Shown in pieces: positions 6,579-15,276 of a stretch of 64,000 nucleotides of DNA (its first letter is position 1; every line of letters starts with the position of its first letter). The notes beneath the pieces were generated by a model that saw only the letters and a list, made by a program, of their open reading frames with translations, was not told the origin of the DNA and searched no databases. Source of the DNA: Methylacidimicrobium fagopyrum (GTDB taxonomy: Bacteria > Verrucomicrobiota > Verrucomicrobiia > Limisphaerales > UBA11358); assembly GCA_026225255.1 (NCBI GenBank), contig JAMFSJ010000017.1, forward strand, positions 1-64,000. Direction: 5' to 3'. The position numbers and the translations under genes were made by a program.

Positions 6579-7830
6579 ACACCGCATTTCATTCCTCAGC
6601 GAAATTCGCGAGAGCTTCACGATGGCCATCGGCGCCATCGCGGCGCATAAGTTGCGCTCGGCGCTCACGTTGCTGGGCGTGTTGGTCGGTGTGTTTTCCA
6701 TCATCGTCGTGATGACGGCGATGCGCGTCATGCAGAGCAATATCGAACGCGAATTAAGTTCGCTCGGCAGCGAGACGTTCGTGGTCAAGAAATGGCCGAA
6801 CAATTACTTCGGTTTCTCCGGCGACTTGGAAAAATATTGGCGGCGCAAAGACATCACGGCGGCGACAGTGAAAAAATTGGAAGATAAAACGACTTTGCCG
6901 CTGAACATCGGCATGGAATCCACCTTCTGGTCCGGCGAAATCAAAACGCGTTACAAAAACAGCGCACCGACTGTGCGGCTCTACGGCGAAACGCCCGGCA
7001 GTTTTCCCGCGCACAATTGGAATCTCGGCGAAGGCCGGTTATTGCTCGATGCGGATGTGGATGGCGCGCGCAACATCTGCGTTTTAGCTTTCGGTCTGGC
7101 CACAAATATTTTTCCGAACCGTTCGGCGCTCGGTGAACAGTTGAAAATTGACGGCATCAATTACACCGTCGTCGGCGTGCTGGAATCGAAAGGCAACGCG
7201 CTCGGCGGCGATCAGGATAATTTTGCCGTGGTGCCGTTGACGACGGGTTTGAATCGCTACGGACGCTGGCAGCGCAGCTTAAGCATTCTCGTGCAAGCGC
7301 GTGATCGCGCGAGCTACGATGCGACGCTGGAAGAAGTGCGCGGCGCGCTGCGCGTCATCCGCAAAACGCCGCCGGGCAAGGAAGATGATTTCGAAATTGA
7401 ATCCAACGATTCCATCATCGAACAATTCAAAAAATTTACGCGTTCCGTGCGCATTGGCGTGATGGTCATTAGCTCCATCGCGTTACTCGCGGCCGGCATC
7501 GGCATCATGAACATCATGCTTGTCTCGGTCACAGAGCGGACGCGGGAGATCGGCATCCGCCGCGCGATCGGCGCGAAGAAGCGCAACATCATGGTGCAAT
7601 TCATCATGGAAGCGGTGGCATTGTGCGAAGTGGGTGGCGCCATTGGCGTGGTGCTCGGCATTCTCGGCGGCAACCTGCTGGCGATCGTTTTGAAATTACC
7701 GCCCGCCGTGCCGATGGATTGGGTCGTGATCGGCCTCGTGATGTGTTCCGTCGTCGGCATCGTCTTTGGAACTTACCCGGCGTGGAAAGCAGCGAATCTG
7801 GATCCGATAGAATCGCTGCGTTACGAATAA
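6571..7830 (+). CDS. MacB-like ABC permease (FtsX family), second copy
   Basis: Second permease, 419 aa, same layout as its neighbour: an N-terminal helix (AHKLRSALTLLGVLVGVFSIIVVM), a periplasmic domain, an FtsX domain with GIMNIMLVSVTERTREIGIRRAIGAKKR, and the C-terminus DPIESLRYE. ATG 6571 overlaps the stop of the first permease (ATGAATAA), so the two are probably translationally coupled and form a heterodimer with one ATPase pair. That pairing is inference. The periplasmic domain differs clearly from the first copy, so this is an old duplication. Confidence 0.9.
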   Translation: MNKHRISFLSEIRESFTMAIGAIAAHKLRSALTLLGVLVGVFSIIVVMTAMRVMQSNIERELSSLGSETFVVKKWPNNYFGFSGDLEKYWRRKDITAATVKKLEDKTTLPLNIGMESTFWSGEIKTRYKNSAPTVRLYGETPGSFPAHNWNLGEGRLLLDADVDGARNICVLAFGLATNIFPNRSALGEQLKIDGINYTVVGVLESKGNALGGDQDNFAVVPLTTGLNRYGRWQRSLSILVQARDRASYDATLEEVRGALRVIRKTPPGKEDDFEIESNDSIIEQFKKFTRSVRIGVMVISSIALLAAGIGIMNIMLVSVTERTREIGIRRAIGAKKRNIMVQFIMEAVALCEVGGAIGVVLGILGGNLLAIVLKLPPAVPMDWVVIGLVMCSVVGIVFGTYPAWKAANLDPIESLRYE

Positions 7831-7891
7831 TTGGTCATGGGCCAATCACTTCTTGCCTTCCAACCGTAAGCGGCTTAAAGCTGGGTGAATC

Positions 7892-9634
7892 ATGAAAGCC
7901 CGTGCTATTTGCGTAACGATTTTAGTCGGCCTCGCTTTCATTCTGATTCACGTTTTTTTTAGCGAGCCGCGTTATCACGGACGAACGCTTACCAGTTGGT
8001 TGCAGCAGTATGACAACACGCCACCAATGAACGATCCCCAGCGGAGGCATGAAGCGCTCGTGGCAGTTCAGACAATCGGAGTAAAAAAGGCGTTGCCGGT
8101 TTTGCTCGAATTGGTCGCCACCAAGGATGACCCCATCAGTTTATGGCTCATTGACAAATCGGAAAAATATCGGGAACGGATGATGGAAAAATTTCTCTCC
8201 GCTTCGTTGGAAGATTATGAACAACTCCGCTGGCACGACGCTCGTGAATTTCAATTACTCGGCGTCGCCGGTTTTGAAATGTTGGGAACCAATGCCGCAC
8301 CCGCCGTTGAAGCCCTGGAAAAATTACTGAATGATAAAGCTTACGATTTCGTGATCACGCGCAGCTTGGTTTACATCGGCAAACCTGCCGAGCCCGTTTT
8401 TTGCCGTGCGCTGACGAATCGAGACCCTGAACTTCGCCAATGGAGCATTGGCGAATTGGCCGATGTAACCGCCGACGTAGGAACTTATATCGCCCGCATT
8501 GAACCACGTCTGCAAGATTCGGATGAATCTGTGCGCATCACGGCGGTAGATGCCATTGGCTGGCAGAAAAATGCGCCGGAGCTCGTCATTCCAATTTTAG
8601 TCAAAACGCTCAACGACTCTTCTGATTCCGTCGGCGCGCACGCCGCTAATTCGCTGGCTAATTTCGGCACCAACGCACTGCCGGTTTTTCAAATCTTGAG
8701 CAACCTCGTCAAAAACAGCCACGCCGACACCGCAAGTGCAGCGCTGACGACTTTGATTACGATTGCTCCCGAAGCGGCGTTTCCTATTTTGACAAATTGT
8801 ATCGCGTGCGGAAAACCGGCTACGAGCGACGCGATAAATGCTCTGGCAAACGTTGCGCCTGAAAAAGCGTTGCCCATTATTCTTGTCCGCTGGCAATCGG
8901 CGGACGTTAAAATAAAACGAAGCGCTTTTGGGTTGCTGCTCCATTTGCCGCCAACGCCAGAAATTGAGTCTATCATGCAAAACATTGCGACTGGCTCTGA
9001 TTCCCATTTCGTTCTGTCCGCAAAAAGCTATTCGACCGACCGCTATGAAACAAATCACCCGAACGAATTCCCCTTCCCAGACGAACCGGATTATGACGGG
9101 AAACCATTGGCTGCATGGTTGAAAACGCGCAATGATGGCAATGGCGATTTTACGCCGGCGGCAAAAGAAGCCTTTCGCCAGATGGGAACCAACGCGATAC
9201 CAGCATTGTTGAAGCGCCTGGCTTACACCCGCCCGCCGTATTGTTTCAGCCCGTTCCAAATCAATATTAATGCCGCTGGTGGTTTTATCGAACTGGGCGA
9301 ACTAGCTAAACCAGCCTTACCTAAATTATGGCAGGTCATGGACAGCACGAATCACGAGACCGCTTTGGTCGCCATGATTGCCACCATGGGAACCGGCTCA
9401 AACGCTGCGCCGTTTTTGATCAAAGGTCTGACGAACCCATTTCCAGACGTGCGGAATCAAGCCGCCAACATTTTGTCAGATGAATTTGGCAAAAAGTTTC
9501 CCGAACAACTTAAAACCGCCATCCCGCTTTTTGTAAAACTCCTCACTGATCCCGACAACGATGTTCGCCTCAATGCCACTAATCAGCTCAAACAAATTGA
9601 CCCCATCGCCGCTGCCCAAGCTGGAATAAAATGA
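7892..9634 (+). CDS. Membrane-anchored HEAT-repeat protein
   Basis: 580 aa, with an N-terminal hydrophobic segment (residues 7-24) that is a signal or anchor, followed by alpha-helical HEAT/PBS-lyase-like repeats (for example PRLQDSDESVRITAVDAIG and FPDVRNQAANILSDEFG). The short motif YHGRTLTSWL near residue 28 recurs as YDGKPLAAWL near residue 398, each followed by helices and an (M/I)GTNA-type motif, so the protein looks like two fused copies of one module. Such proteins are common in Verrucomicrobiota and act as protein-binding scaffolds; no specific role can be given. Its stop overlaps the next start by 4 nt. Confidence 0.75.
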   Translation: MKARAICVTILVGLAFILIHVFFSEPRYHGRTLTSWLQQYDNTPPMNDPQRRHEALVAVQTIGVKKALPVLLELVATKDDPISLWLIDKSEKYRERMMEKFLSASLEDYEQLRWHDAREFQLLGVAGFEMLGTNAAPAVEALEKLLNDKAYDFVITRSLVYIGKPAEPVFCRALTNRDPELRQWSIGELADVTADVGTYIARIEPRLQDSDESVRITAVDAIGWQKNAPELVIPILVKTLNDSSDSVGAHAANSLANFGTNALPVFQILSNLVKNSHADTASAALTTLITIAPEAAFPILTNCIACGKPATSDAINALANVAPEKALPIILVRWQSADVKIKRSAFGLLLHLPPTPEIESIMQNIATGSDSHFVLSAKSYSTDRYETNHPNEFPFPDEPDYDGKPLAAWLKTRNDGNGDFTPAAKEAFRQMGTNAIPALLKRLAYTRPPYCFSPFQININAAGGFIELGELAKPALPKLWQVMDSTNHETALVAMIATMGTGSNAAPFLIKGLTNPFPDVRNQAANILSDEFGKKFPEQLKTAIPLFVKLLTDPDNDVRLNATNQLKQIDPIAAAQAGIK

Positions 9635-10131
9635 AAACCTCAAACACATCCGGTATTCGATGGCTGATAATTTTAGCCGCCTTATTTCTTTTTACATTCT
9701 CCGCGAGTGCTGATCCCATTGAACTTCCTCAGCAGCCACTGACGCCAGAAATCACTTTTCTCATCAGCTTTGCCATTCTTCTGGAAGCGGCGGGAATCTG
9801 GATACTGCTTAGAAAATTTCGGAAACCACGCGGCTTCATTTTGTGGATTCTCGGATTGCATCTGATCACCTACCCAACTTTTCTCGGCTTGATTTGGCTG
9901 TTCCAAGATATGCGTCCGGCATTTGCCGTGGCCCTCGGCGAAAGTTTGATCGTGATTCTTGAAGGAACTTTGATCTATCTAGTTTGTCGTTATGTGCCCG
10001 CCAGAAATAAACAACTACCAGCGGTTTCATTGATCCGAAGCTGGCTGGCTTCGCTGGCCGGCAATGCCTGCTCGTTAATCGCCTTCCCCCTATTGATAAA
10101 TCTCGCCGATTTGATTTTTCGCCATTTTTAA
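9631..10131 (+). CDS. Small membrane protein of unknown function
   Basis: 166 aa, not recognised. An N-terminal signal-like segment (IRWLIILAALFLFTFSASA) and four further hydrophobic helices (about residues 42-60, 70-92, 97-120, 138-160). A basic loop RKFRKPRG lies after the first helix. It overlaps the HEAT-repeat gene by 4 nt (ATGA), so the two are probably made together, and it could serve as a membrane partner for that scaffold. This is inference from position only. Confidence 0.65.
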   Translation: MKTSNTSGIRWLIILAALFLFTFSASADPIELPQQPLTPEITFLISFAILLEAAGIWILLRKFRKPRGFILWILGLHLITYPTFLGLIWLFQDMRPAFAVALGESLIVILEGTLIYLVCRYVPARNKQLPAVSLIRSWLASLAGNACSLIAFPLLINLADLIFRHF

Positions 10132-10263
10132 CCACGGTTAAAAATGACGGCACGGAGCGCTGCGGCGCATCTTGTTATTGGATGTTTCCTTCGCACTCCA
10201 AGCCGGCGCCATGCTTGACGCTCTAATCCTGAAACCAAGACGCCAGACCCAGTCCCCTGCTCT

Positions 10264-11874
10264 TCACTCCGCCGTCAGCGCCGCCCGCGCGTCATCCAAC
10301 GCACCGGTTTTCTCCAGGAAATATTCGTAGCCGCCGACGTAAGGCGTCACCGTGCCGGCATTGACGTGCAATACTTTCGTCGCGAGGTGACGGATGAAAT
10401 GCACATCGTGAGAAATGAAAACCAACGTGCCTTCGTAACGTTCCAACGCGAGCGTGAGCGATTCGACCGTGTGAATATCCAAGTGCGTCGTCGGTTCGTC
10501 CATCAGCAACAAGTTCGGCGGATCGACGAGAAACTTCACCAGGTTCAAACGGCTTTTTTCGCCACCGCTCAACACGGCAGTTTTCTTGAAAATGTCGTCC
10601 TTGCGGAACATGAACGAGCCGAGCACGCCGCGCGCTTCGTCTTCGCGCATGAGCGGCGCGCTGGCCATCACTTCCTCGAGCACGCTGCGTTCGGGATCGA
10701 GCGTGGCCGCGCGATGCTGGCTGAAATAGCCGATCTTCGCATTGTGACCGAGATCGCGTTTGCCTGATTGAAAATCAATGACTCCCGCGAGAATTTTTAA
10801 CAACGTGGATTTGCCCGAGCCGTTCGGCCCGACTAACACGGTGCGCTCACCGCGTTCAATGGACAGGTCGAGGCCGGAATAAACCTTGTTCGCGCCGTAA
10901 GCCATGTGAATACCCTCGAGCGAAATCGCGCGCTGCCCACCGCGCGGCGGCGTGGGAATTTGAAAACGAAACGGCTTGCGCGGCGCCATCGGTTTTTCAA
11001 TCAATTCCAGACGTTCGATCTGTTTCAACTTGCTCTGCGCCTGCGACGCTTTGGACGGGATGGAGCGGAAACGGTCGGCGAAGGCTTGGAGATCGGAGAT
11101 TTCCTTCTGCTGATTTTTGTAGGCGGCGAGTTGTTGTTCGTAACGTTCTTCACGCTGGCGCAGAAAGTCTGAATAATTGCCGGTGTAAGCGATCAATTTC
11201 TTCTCGGAAATTTCGTGAACCTGATTGATGACCTCGTCCATGAATTGGCGATCATGCGAAATCAACAACACCGCGCCGGAATAATTTTTCAGATAATTCT
11301 GCAGCCAGAGCAACGAAAGCAAATCGAGATGGTTCGTCGGTTCGTCGAGCAAAAGCAAATCCGGTTCCATCACGAGTAACCGCGCGAGCCGGGCGCGCAT
11401 GATCCAGCCGCCGCTCATCTCTTTCGCTTTGCGATTAAAATCCGTTTCGCGATAACCGAGGCCGCGCAACATTTTCTTCGCCTTAATTTCCACCTGCGGA
11501 TCGTTCAATTTGTCGTGCTTCGCGTGCGCTTCGAGATATTCGGGCGAGGAAACATCGCCGGCAGCCTCGAGTTCGTGCAACCGTTTTTCCAGCTTCGGCA
11601 ATTCATCCACGCGACCCGTGGCGACGTCCAAAATACTTTCGTCGCCATGCGCTTCGCCTTCCTGCGGCAAATGACCAACCATCGTCCATTCATCGCGTTC
11701 GACCGTGCCGGAATCCGGTTCGCGCTGTTTGAGGATGATCGAGAACAACGTCGTTTTGCCCGCGCCATTAGGGCCGACGAGCGCGACGCGTTCGCCGTAG
11801 TTCACCTGGAACGAGGCGTTTTCGAAGAGCGTCCGCGCGCCCATGGTAATTTTCAGATCACGAATGATGAGCAT
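10264..11874 (-). CDS. ABC-F family ATPase (ribosome-associated type)
   Basis: Two ABC domains without membrane segments, 536 aa, the architecture of ABC-F proteins that bind the ribosomal E site and modulate translation. First domain: Walker A GPNGAGKTT, signature MSGGWIMRARLARLL, Walker B LLLLDEPTNHLD. A charged helical linker (about residues 240-300, rich in Gln/Lys/Glu) follows. Second domain: GPNGSGKSTLLKILAG, signature LSGGEKSRLNLVKFL, LLLMDEPTTHLD, switch SHDVHF. ATG 11874 starts directly at the first domain; a longer in-frame start at 11904 adds an unrelated basic stretch. The YbiT/Uup/YdiF subgroup is likely but not decided. Monocistronic by layout. Confidence 0.9.
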   Translation of the reverse strand: MLIIRDLKITMGARTLFENASFQVNYGERVALVGPNGAGKTTLFSIILKQREPDSGTVERDEWTMVGHLPQEGEAHGDESILDVATGRVDELPKLEKRLHELEAAGDVSSPEYLEAHAKHDKLNDPQVEIKAKKMLRGLGYRETDFNRKAKEMSGGWIMRARLARLLVMEPDLLLLDEPTNHLDLLSLLWLQNYLKNYSGAVLLISHDRQFMDEVINQVHEISEKKLIAYTGNYSDFLRQREERYEQQLAAYKNQQKEISDLQAFADRFRSIPSKASQAQSKLKQIERLELIEKPMAPRKPFRFQIPTPPRGGQRAISLEGIHMAYGANKVYSGLDLSIERGERTVLVGPNGSGKSTLLKILAGVIDFQSGKRDLGHNAKIGYFSQHRAATLDPERSVLEEVMASAPLMREDEARGVLGSFMFRKDDIFKKTAVLSGGEKSRLNLVKFLVDPPNLLLMDEPTTHLDIHTVESLTLALERYEGTLVFISHDVHFIRHLATKVLHVNAGTVTPYVGGYEYFLEKTGALDDARAALTAE

Positions 11875-12084
11875 AAAATGGAATCGTTGCCGTGACCGGC
11901 GCATTGGTTTCCGCCGGGCGACAACGAGTTGGTAAGGATATTACGGAAACGTCGGAGTTCAAGCTTTAGCTTAGGCTGGGAAACTAAATGCGGCTTGCCG
12001 CGCCGCAGCACTGCGAAGGTTATTGACGCCGATGAACCGGAACCCCAAGCCGATTGGAAGATCAGCGTTCCTAAGCATGAATTT

Positions 12085-12111
12085 GGAGCGCGGACAAGAC
12101 TGCCGCGCTCC
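12085..12111. terminator. Strong hairpin downstream of mcsB
   Basis: GGAGCGCGG (12085-12093) and CCGCGCTCC (12103-12111) form a perfect 9-bp GC-rich stem with a 9-nt loop, 10 nt beyond the mcsB stop codon. There is no U-run on the minus side, so it may be a repeat-type hairpin that stabilises the 3' end rather than a true intrinsic terminator. Confidence 0.4.
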
Positions 12112-12120
12112 TTAAAAAGT

Positions 12121-13215
12121 TTAATTCGTCGAACTCGCCGGCGGTTTAATCAAAGGACGACTCACGTTTTTCAAACGCTCACGCACCATGTCGGCGCGGA
12201 TCAGATCGCGTTCTTCGGCGGAGAGTTTATCGGAAAGCTGTTTTTGCAAATGCGCCGGTTGCGTCGTCAAAAATAATTCATCCACGAGCGAACGTTCCGT
12301 GCCGGGAAACAATTCCATGTCCACGCCGAGCCGCATGAGCGAGAGCAGATTCATCGTTTCCTTCGACGAAATACTGTGCGCGTTGGCCAGAATGCCGTAA
12401 GCGCGACCGATGTGATTGAACACAACTTTCGGCTTTTTTTCCAACAAACTTTGCCGCGCATTTTCTTCGTGCTCGATGATCTGCAACAACACTTTTTCCA
12501 AACGTTCGACGATGGCGGCTTCGCTTTCGCCGAGGGTCATTTGATTGGAAACTTGAAAAACATTACCCAACGCTTCCGTGCCTTCGCCGTAAAGTCCACG
12601 CACGGCGAGGCCGAGTTTATTGACCGATTGAATGATCGGATTGATCTGTTCGCCCAAAACGAGGCCCGGCAAATGCAACATCGCGCTCACGCGAATGCCG
12701 GTGCCGAGATTCGTCGGACACGCCGTCAGGTAGCCAAGTTCGTTATCAAACGCGTAGTTGAGCTTCTGTTCCAGCTCGGAATCCAGCGTATCAATCGCGT
12801 TCCAAGCCTGACGCACTTGAAGACCGGGACGCAACGCTTGCATCCGCAAATGATCTTCTTCGTTGATCATCACGGAAAAAGTTTCCGTGCGGTTCACCAC
12901 CAAGCCGCTGCCGATATTTTTCGCCGCGTGTTCACGGCTGATGAGATGGCGCTCCACCAAAATTTGTTTATCGAGCGCGCCGAGATTATCCATCGCTTCG
13001 GAAAAAGAATCCGCCATTTCCGGCAACGAACTGACAGCGGGCTGGATAATTTCCAACACGCGCACGCGCTCAGGTTTTTTGGCCCAACCGGGAAACGAAG
13101 CGTCGCGAATATTGCGGGCGAGCCGCACGCGACTGGACATCACGATCCGATCATGCGGCCCATGACGACGGGTGGATTCAGCGGGCGAACAGAGAAATGT
13201 GTGGATGTCTTTCAT
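12121..13215 (-). CDS. mcsB: Protein-arginine kinase McsB
   Basis: ATP:guanido phosphotransferase family kinase that phosphorylates arginines on proteins, marking them for ClpCP degradation in Firmicutes. 364 aa, the usual length. Visible family motifs: SSRVRLARNIRDASFPGW near the N-terminus, the acidic loop INEEDHLRMQ, and the active-site cysteine motif CPTNLGTGIRVSAML, followed by the arginine-rich nucleotide site. Its start overlaps the stop of mcsA by 4 nt, the same mcsA-mcsB order as in Firmicutes. Neither ctsR nor clpC is adjacent, so the target protease must be encoded elsewhere. Confidence 0.92.
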   Translation of the reverse strand: MKDIHTFLCSPAESTRRHGPHDRIVMSSRVRLARNIRDASFPGWAKKPERVRVLEIIQPAVSSLPEMADSFSEAMDNLGALDKQILVERHLISREHAAKNIGSGLVVNRTETFSVMINEEDHLRMQALRPGLQVRQAWNAIDTLDSELEQKLNYAFDNELGYLTACPTNLGTGIRVSAMLHLPGLVLGEQINPIIQSVNKLGLAVRGLYGEGTEALGNVFQVSNQMTLGESEAAIVERLEKVLLQIIEHEENARQSLLEKKPKVVFNHIGRAYGILANAHSISSKETMNLLSLMRLGVDMELFPGTERSLVDELFLTTQPAHLQKQLSDKLSAEERDLIRADMVRERLKNVSRPLIKPPASSTN

Positions 13216-13724
13216 TTTTCAACGCGCACTTTCGCCGCTGCGCCCGGCACCGTTTTAATTTCATCCCGCACGGCCGCCGCGACTTCATAATCTTCGTCTT
13301 CAATCGCCTTCTTCAATTTTTTCTGGAGCAATTTGAGGCGATCCGTTTGTTCGCGCGTTTGCCGCAACGCTTCCGGCGTTTTGCCAATGTGACGCAAACC
13401 TTTGTGCATCGTCTTGAGCAAGCCGGCGAGACCTTCGGCGAACGTGTGATAGCATTCCAAGCAACCGAGCCGGCCGGATTTTTTGAAATCAGCCTGCGAA
13501 AATCCGCAACGCGAACATTTCAGATCTGCGCCCGCCGACGCCGACGCCAGCTCTTGCGACGCGCCCAGGCCAAGCATCATGTCCGCCATCGCGAAACTCA
13601 CCGGATCATTGATGCCCTTGGCTTTCGCGCACTCTTCGCACAAATCCAGCTTCTGCATCTTGTCACCCACGATCTGGGTCAGATGCACCGTCGCCGTTTT
13701 TTCTTTGCAAATGGAACATTGCAT
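13212..13724 (-). CDS. mcsA: McsA-like zinc-binding activator with UVR domain
   Basis: 170 aa. Two N-terminal zinc modules with CxxC pairs: MQCSICKEKTATVHLTQ with LCEECAKAKG, and CSRCGFSQADF with LGCLECYHTF. A C-terminal UVR (UvrB/UvrC) helix pair (KLLQKKLKKAIEDEDYEVAA) follows. McsA binds and activates McsB and couples it to the Clp machinery; the 4-nt overlap with mcsB supports that role. Length and domain order match the family. Confidence 0.88.
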   Translation of the reverse strand: MQCSICKEKTATVHLTQIVGDKMQKLDLCEECAKAKGINDPVSFAMADMMLGLGASQELASASAGADLKCSRCGFSQADFKKSGRLGCLECYHTFAEGLAGLLKTMHKGLRHIGKTPEALRQTREQTDRLKLLQKKLKKAIEDEDYEVAAAVRDEIKTVPGAAAKVRVEK

Positions 13725-13730
13725 AATTTT

Positions 13731-14171
13731 TTAAGCCGAAACCTTCGCCGCCAAGCCGGTTTTATTTTGAAATAATTCCCGCACGTCGCGGCGCATTAAA
13801 ACCCAAAGCACCAAAATTGAAATCGCAATATAACTGCCCATGATTGAGATCACGGCAAACATTGGAGCAATTGCGTGCGGGCGATCGTCGATCAAAATCG
13901 ATGGAAACTGGAAAACGATCTTAGCCGGATTGAAAATCGACCAAACCGTCATCGGCAAAATAAGGACCAATAACGATCCAAACATAAAGAGCGAATACCG
14001 ACGGGCGCCGCGCCAGAGTTTTAACAAACCAACTCCGGCGATCATTGTGAAAAGATTTATGCTTGGGCCGATAGCCAAGCTGTGCGTTCGCATACAATCA
14101 GCCACGATGCCGGACAATCCGATTAAAAATACTATGGTTCCAACTATGGTCAGTGAAATGGGACGTTTCAT
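13731..14171 (-). CDS. Membrane protein of unknown function
   Basis: 146 aa, not recognised. Four hydrophobic helices: ISLTIVGTIVFLIGLSGIVA, a second beginning SINLFTMIAGVGLL, a third SLFMFGSLLVLILPMTVW, and a C-terminal MGSYIAISILVLWVLM followed by RRDVRELF. ATG 14171 gives MKRPISLTIVG; an in-frame start at 14216 would add a lysine/arginine-rich 15-residue leader. It lies between ilvE and mcsA on the same strand and has no evident functional tie to either. Confidence 0.55.
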   Translation of the reverse strand: MKRPISLTIVGTIVFLIGLSGIVADCMRTHSLAIGPSINLFTMIAGVGLLKLWRGARRYSLFMFGSLLVLILPMTVWSIFNPAKIVFQFPSILIDDRPHAIAPMFAVISIMGSYIAISILVLWVLMRRDVRELFQNKTGLAAKVSA

Positions 14172-14232
14172 AATTGTTACTTTGGTTTGATTTTTAATCC
14201 GGCGACCACGCTTCACCCTTCCACAACTTACC

Positions 14233-15105
14233 TCACTTGTAAATCGGCGTGCCCGCGACTTGCGTCAAAGCTTTGTATTCGGCGATCAATTTGGTCGTCG
14301 TCGAACCGGGTTTGCCGTTGCCGATCACGCGACCGTCAATCTTCACCACGGGCATGATTTCCGCACCGGTGCCGGTCACGAAACATTCGTCCGCATTGAA
14401 CAAATCGTAGCGCGTCAAATTCGGTTCCGACACTTTGATACCGGATTGCTCCGCCAATTCGATCACCGTCTGGCGCGTGACGCCGTAAAGCGCACCCGCC
14501 GACAACGGCGGCGTAAACACCGCGCCATTCTTGATGATGAAAATATTATCCGCCGTGCATTCCGCCACGAAACCGTCAGAATTCAACATGATGGCTTCTT
14601 CCACGCCCGCGTTGTTCGCTTCGATTTTCGCGAGAATGTTGTTCAAATAGTTGAGCGATTTGATCGCCGGATTCAACGCACTGTGCAGATTGCGCACCGT
14701 CGGCACCGTCACGATGTCCATACCGCGCAAATACATTTCCGTCGGATAGATTTGAATTTTTCCGGCGATAATGATGATGGACGGCTTTTTGCAACTGCGC
14801 GGATTCAAACCCAGATTGCCCACCCCGCGAGTGACGACGAGGCGGATATACCCATCCCGCAATTTATTGGCGCGAATAGTGTCCACGGTCGCCTGCATCA
14901 ATTCCGCGTGCGTCAGCGGAATTTCGAGCAAGATCGCCTTGGCCGAATAAAACAAGCGGTCAATGTGTTCCTTCAATTTGAACACGCGGCCATTGTAGGC
15001 GCGGATCCCTTCAAAAATGCCGTCACCGTAAAGCAAACCGTGGTCGAACACCGACACTTTCGCGTCGCGTTCGTTGCATAATTTACCATCGAGAAAAATT
15101 TTCAT
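14233..15105 (-). CDS. ilvE: Branched-chain amino-acid aminotransferase
   Basis: PLP-dependent class IV aminotransferase, 290 aa, performing the last step of valine, leucine and isoleucine synthesis. Motifs: SVFDHGLLYGDGIFEGIRAY near residue 20, RLVVTRGVGNLG, the PLP lysine in AIKSLNYLNNILAKIEA, the loop EAIMLNSDGFVAECTADNIF, and YGVTRQTVIELA. D-amino-acid aminotransferase is the closest alternative fold-mate; the IRAY and NYLNN text favours the branched-chain type. It complements ilvB at the window start but is not in the same operon. Confidence 0.88.
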   Translation of the reverse strand: MKIFLDGKLCNERDAKVSVFDHGLLYGDGIFEGIRAYNGRVFKLKEHIDRLFYSAKAILLEIPLTHAELMQATVDTIRANKLRDGYIRLVVTRGVGNLGLNPRSCKKPSIIIIAGKIQIYPTEMYLRGMDIVTVPTVRNLHSALNPAIKSLNYLNNILAKIEANNAGVEEAIMLNSDGFVAECTADNIFIIKNGAVFTPPLSAGALYGVTRQTVIELAEQSGIKVSEPNLTRYDLFNADECFVTGTGAEIMPVVKIDGRVIGNGKPGSTTTKLIAEYKALTQVAGTPIYK

Positions 15106-15159
15106 ACAGGGTCATAAAATTACGGCAAAAAATGAAGTGAAGCAAACGTGAATTTGTGC

Positions 15160-15187
15160 GTGACAAATGAAAACGGGGTGCTAGATT
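15160..15187 (+). promoter_or_regulatory. Candidate promoter of tRNA-Glu
   Basis: GTGACA (15160-15165) and TAGATT (15182-15187) are 16 nt apart, resembling a -35/-10 pair. The predicted start near 15194 would leave a 5' leader of about 8 nt before the tRNA. Confidence 0.4.
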
Positions 15188-15201
15188 AATCGGCCTTTTG
15201 C

Positions 15202-15276
15202 GACCCTATGGTCTAGCGGTTAGGACATCTCCCTTTCACGGAGATAGCCCGGGTTCGATTCCCGGTAGGGTCGCCA
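15202..15276 (+). tRNA. tRNA-Glu (UUC)
   Basis: A cloverleaf can be drawn directly. Acceptor GACCCTA (15202-15208) pairs with TAGGGTC (15266-15272), discriminator G15273, and the CCA is encoded (15274-15276). The anticodon stem TCTCC/GGAGA encloses the loop CTTTCAC with anticodon TTC at 15235-15237. The T arm carries GGGTTCGATTCCC. The D arm contains AGCGGTTA. Length 75 nt including CCA. Confidence 0.97.

Noticed and set aside
12376-13290. Plus-strand open frame of 304 codons opposite mcsB
   Set aside because: The minus strand encodes a full McsB with its active-site motifs; the antisense frame is His/Arg/Phe-rich shadow sequence.
14260-15081. Plus-strand open frame of 273 codons opposite ilvE
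   Set aside because: It is antisense to a complete aminotransferase and lacks any domain.
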